NCBI GenBank assembly: GCA_937925595.1
Contig: CALALQ010000416.1
Span: forward strand, 1-16,617
Source of the DNA: an uncultured Demequina sp.
GTDB taxonomy: Bacteria > Actinomycetota > Actinomycetes > Actinomycetales > Demequinaceae
DNA length: 16,617 bases
Reading direction: 5' to 3'
The position numbers were made by a program, and so were the translations under genes. Shown here one piece after another: positions 14,692 through 16,617 of this stretch. The notes beneath the pieces were generated by a model, which did not search any database, was not told the DNA's origin, and saw only the letters and a list, made by a program, of their open reading frames with translations. Within the stretch, counting starts at the first letter, position 1; each line of letters starts with the position of its first letter.

Positions 14692-15365
14692 CTAGCTCAT
14701 CTCCCTGTGCCGGGGATCAACCTCGTCCCGCTCTTCCCAGCCGACGCGCAGCTCGCCCAAGTTCGTCGGCCGGCTTGGGCCTGAGCGCCGGAGCGCCAGG
14801 CTGGCTTGGGAAGGTCTGGCTCCCGCGGCACGAATCTGACGGAGGGTGGCTACGTCGAGTTCGAGGGTCTCCACATCGAGGAGGGCGAGGTTGCCTTGTT
14901 GCGCGTCGCAGCCCATGCTCACGACACGGCGGCCGTCGCCGGTGATGCCTTTGTCGGGGATGCGCATGTGTCCGTGTATGAGGAGTTCGGATCGGATGGC
15001 ACTCCAGACACGGCTACCTCGTTTGCGGGACGCGGCGGATTCGATGCGGGCTGTTTCGGGGAACCCGAGGGGGTTGGTGCGGGCGACCTCACGGGCCTTG
15101 CGGACCGGTGTGGCGGCGGGTGACTCGTGGGTGAGCATTACGTCGGCCCGCCCACCGTCGATGGCGGCGGCGACGTGGGTGTTGGTGATGTTCTCGTCGG
15201 TCCACCATCCGACTCCTTCGGTTTGCCATTCGCGGTCGACGGATGCGGCGCCGCCGAGGGAGAGGATCTCGCGACCAGCAATTCGGAGGCGGCCGGGTCG
15301 GGGTAGCAGCCAGGTGAGGTCGGATACGCGGATGGCTTCGCCTGGGTGAGCGTTCTGGAGCGGTG
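14692..15365 (-). pseudogene. Metallophosphoesterase remnant lacking its N-terminus (repeat copy B)
   Basis: An uninterrupted frame of about 224 codons with no usable start. It ends at the TAG at 14692 and has only a late ATG at 15138. The text REILSLGGAASVDREW, EGVGWWTDENIT, ADVMLTHESP, LLIHGHMR and NLALLDVETLEL is the C-terminal two thirds of an actinobacterial/phage-type calcineurin-like phosphoesterase. The N-terminal metal motifs (GDxH, GD, GNH) are missing because a TnpB fragment abuts at about 15365. The last metal motif reads GHMR instead of GHxH. The protein is therefore almost certainly dead. Its 15175-15363 part is the direct repeat of 2141-2328. Confidence 0.8.
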
Positions 15366-15518
15366 TGCGGCACGAACAGCGGCGATAAGCCGGTGGGCGT
15401 CCGCGAGTGGAAGTGCCCCGCCTGTGGGGCGCTACTCGACCGCGACTACGACGCGGCCGTGAACCTTCTTACCGCGGGGCCGGCGGTCTATGCCTGTGGA
15501 CGGGACAGAAGACTTTAG
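15366..15518 (+). mobile_element. TnpB (IS200/IS605 or IS1341 type) 3' remnant
   Basis: Fifty codons and a TAG. The text begins CGTN, then WKCPACGALLDRDYDAAVNLLTAG. This is the second half of the TnpB zinc ribbon (CPxCG) and the adjacent DRDxNAAxN motif carrying the last RuvC acidic residue (Asp instead of Asn at one position). Everything upstream, including the other RuvC motifs and the first zinc Cys pair, is gone, replaced at about 15365 by the phosphoesterase remnant on the opposite strand. It has no function as a nuclease. Confidence 0.85.
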
Positions 15519-15895
15519 CTTGCTGGAGCAGGCCCGGATGAAGCAGGAGGCCACCGATCCGAGGGCCACACTCTTGGCCTTCGCAGGCGGAAGCACGTCC
15601 TTCACGGGCGTGTGCAGGTAAGTTCAGAATCCGCGGAAACTCAAGGGTTTCCGGGGAGTCGTGGAAAATGGGGCCGCCTAACGTGGAAGACGTCTGGAAC
15701 GCCTCTCCGCGATCCCTTGTCCCGTATGGGATCGGGGAAATCGTGAAGCACCCCTGTATGCGGCGCAATGGTGATCGCCTAGCGCGTCGGCGCGAAACTG
15801 GGTCGTGGAGCGCGCAAATCGTCGCGCAGATGCGCGGCGCTATTGATCTTCGAGGCGGGGGCTCGCGGGCGACGGCGACCGTGCACTGCGGCGGC
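15519..15895. other. Gene-free stretch with IS605-type end hairpin
   Basis: I find no gene here. A hairpin CGGAAAC-tcaagg-GTTTCCG (15634-15653) stands about 115 bases after the TnpB stop, where IS605-group elements keep the right-end hairpin and the 3' part of their guide (omega) RNA. A second inverted repeat, CGATCCC with GGGATCG (15710-15716 and 15728-15734), follows. The end of the element cannot be fixed without its left end. Confidence 0.45.
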
Positions 15896-16030
15896 CTACT
15901 TGCCCTTGGCCTTCTGCGACAGGGCGCTGGCCGCCGCGGTTTTGGACGCCTTCGAGGTCCGACCGTCGCGAAGTACTTTGCTCGCGGCTGTCGCGGCCTT
16001 ACTTGAGGTCTGCTTGCTGTTCTTGGCCAT
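15896..16030 (-). CDS. Small conserved basic protein (44 aa), function unknown
   Basis: The ATG at 16030 follows a good AGGAGT box six bases upstream. The product starts MAKNSKQTSSKAAT and continues SKVLRDGRTSKASKTAAASALSQKAKGK. It is Lys, Ser and Ala rich, with two related halves (SSKAATAASKVL and TSKASKTAAASAL), and is probably helical or disordered and cytoplasmic. I recognise the pattern as a small uncharacterised protein found in diverse bacteria, often in accessory regions. Frames on the plus strand across it are poor. No function is known to me. Confidence 0.8.
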   Translation of the reverse strand: MAKNSKQTSSKAATAASKVLRDGRTSKASKTAAASALSQKAKGK

Positions 16031-16213
16031 GACGACTCCTCACATTCGCTACGTCGACGCGGGTCGCCGACACGCGGATGCTATCGAGCACCTCCGACAT
16101 CCGGGACGGCCGGCGAGTCGTCGCTCAGCGCTCGCAACCGGTCGCTGGTCGTGCGGATATCGCTTCGACTCGGACATCGCCGATGCCGGCCTGATCGCGG
16201 GCACAGGTGCCCG

Positions 16214-16241
16214 GATAGGCCGGCCGGTGAGATGGCCTATC
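16214..16241. repeat. 8-bp perfect inverted repeat
   Basis: GATAGGCC (16214-16221) and GGCCTATC (16234-16241) pair perfectly around a 12-base loop, and the stem extends by further G-C pairs after one mismatch. It lies upstream of both the small basic protein gene (leftward) and the HAD gene (rightward), so it could be an operator or an RNA hairpin. The surrounding 16031-16296 contains no gene I can support. Confidence 0.4.
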
Positions 16242-16296
16242 AGGGGCCGCTATTCGCACCCAGGCGACAGAGCACTCGAGCTTGGCCGACCTTCTC

Positions 16297-16428
16297 ATGG
16301 GCGGACGCTACGACGCCCTGCCGGTGCTCGCAGGTGATGGAAAACGAATCGCGAGTGTCGCCTACCGTGGGCATGCGGCTCCTAGACGCTTCGGAGGGGT
16401 GGCGGAGAGAGAGGGCGCGTGCAGCTGA
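16297..16428 (+). CDS. Possible small hypothetical protein, uncertain
   Basis: 43 codons starting MGGRYDALPVLAGDGKRIAS. The open frame can be read about 20 residues further upstream without a better start. The end overlaps the GTG of the next gene by ten bases, as in coupled genes, but codon composition is only weakly coding-like and no Shine-Dalgarno site is visible. It may be the 3' remnant of a frameshifted gene. Confidence 0.2.
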   Translation: MGGRYDALPVLAGDGKRIASVAYRGHAAPRRFGGVAEREGACS

Positions 16429-16617
16429 GTGATCGCTACCGGCCGGTGGTCGCGGTAGACGTCGACGGTGTGCTCCGCTTGCGCCGCGGTAAGGCGGCGC
16501 AACCGGACCCACCGGACGCGTTTGTCGCGGAGGTCACCGTTTTCCGCTACGCGTACCCGAGGGTGTTCCATTCCCCGCCGACGTGGGATGACGACGGGAT
16601 GTCAACCGGGCGTCACA
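16419..16617 (+). CDS. HAD-fold protein, 5' part only (runs off the window)
   Basis: The GTG at 16419, behind a GAGAGAGAGG purine box, opens a frame to the end of the window (66 codons seen). YRPVVAVDVDGVLR carries HAD motif I with the nucleophile and acid-base aspartates Asp14 and Asp16 (DxDGV). FRYAYPRVFHSPP with a Trp-Asp follow-on is reminiscent of the HAD domains called Swiss Army Knife RNA-repair associated in actinobacteria; that assignment is from memory of the family. The rest of the domain lies outside the window. Confidence 0.65.
   Translation, partial: MQLSDRYRPVVAVDVDGVLRLRRGKAAQPDPPDAFVAEVTVFRYAYPRVFHSPPTWDDDGMSTGRH

Noticed and set aside
1786..15653. A composite transposon formed by the two insertion-element remnants
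   Set aside because: The flanking elements are of different families (IS3 and TnpB type), both inactive and incomplete. They cannot act as a pair; the shared sequence is the phosphoesterase fragment.
16232..16429. Plus-strand frame starting MAYQGPLFAP as a gene ahead of the HAD gene
   Set aside because: Codon composition is poor, no ribosome binding site precedes it, and it competes with another equally weak overlapping frame (16297-16428).
1..16617. CRISPR array, tRNA or rRNA genes, origin of replication
   Set aside because: I saw no regularly spaced repeats, no cloverleaf with a TTCRA arm and CCA-type end, no rRNA-like text and no iteron or DnaA-box cluster.

Overview
The window comes from a high-GC Gram-positive actinobacterium. 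G/C dominates third codon positions, GTG starts are frequent, the Shine-Dalgarno sites are strong (GAAAGGA type), there is a lipobox-bearing sugar-type binding protein, and the transposase and TnpB remnants are of actinobacterial style. A Microbacteriaceae or Microbacterium-like host is my inference from the look of the proteins; nothing in the window proves it.

Layout. (1) 1-1801 is a left flank with little certain content. It holds a divergent family-1 uracil-DNA glycosylase-like gene (minus) and a two-helix membrane protein (minus) that has lost its 5' end to an insertion element. (2) 1786-2328 is a scrapyard: the 3' part of an IS3-family transposase, broken by an internal deletion and a catalytic Asp-to-Tyr change, abuts a 188-bp fragment of a metallophosphoesterase gene. 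(3) 2370-14607 is an intact, tightly packed catabolic block. It reads outward in both directions from a divergent promoter at about 6204-6308. On the minus strand are hydantoinase, D-2-hydroxyacid dehydrogenase, NAD-dependent epimerase/dehydratase and gluconokinase-family kinase, with overlapping ends. On the plus strand are an FCD-domain regulator, an isochorismatase/N-carbamoylsarcosine amidase-like hydrolase, a three-part XylF/RbsB-type ABC importer, RidA, an SDR dehydrogenase, a cyclase-family (kynurenine formamidase-like) hydrolase and an acetamidase/formamidase. A second, paralogous FCD regulator (minus) closes the block, its end overlapping the amidase gene tail to tail. (4) 14692-15365 is a second, longer remnant of the same metallophosphoesterase, followed by the last 50 codons of a TnpB gene and a hairpin typical of an IS200/IS605 right end. 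(5) 15896-16617 has a 44-residue conserved-looking small basic protein (minus) and the start of a HAD-fold gene that runs off the window.

How the genes may work together. The importer would bring in a sugar- or polyol-like solute. The hydantoinase would open a cyclic ureide or imide, and the isochorismatase-like enzyme would remove a carbamoyl group or ammonia from the open product. The cyclase-family and FmdA-family enzymes would cut further amide or formamide bonds, and RidA would clear reactive imines or enamines. The SDR, epimerase, hydroxyacid dehydrogenase and gluconokinase-like kinase would feed a carbon skeleton (probably a hydroxy or sugar acid) into central metabolism. I do not recognise this exact gene set as a described pathway; the substrate is unknown.

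The block lies between two imperfect direct copies (about 88% identical by eye, about 13.0 kb apart) of the phosphoesterase fragment. This suggests it was acquired, and might be lost, by recombination between them.
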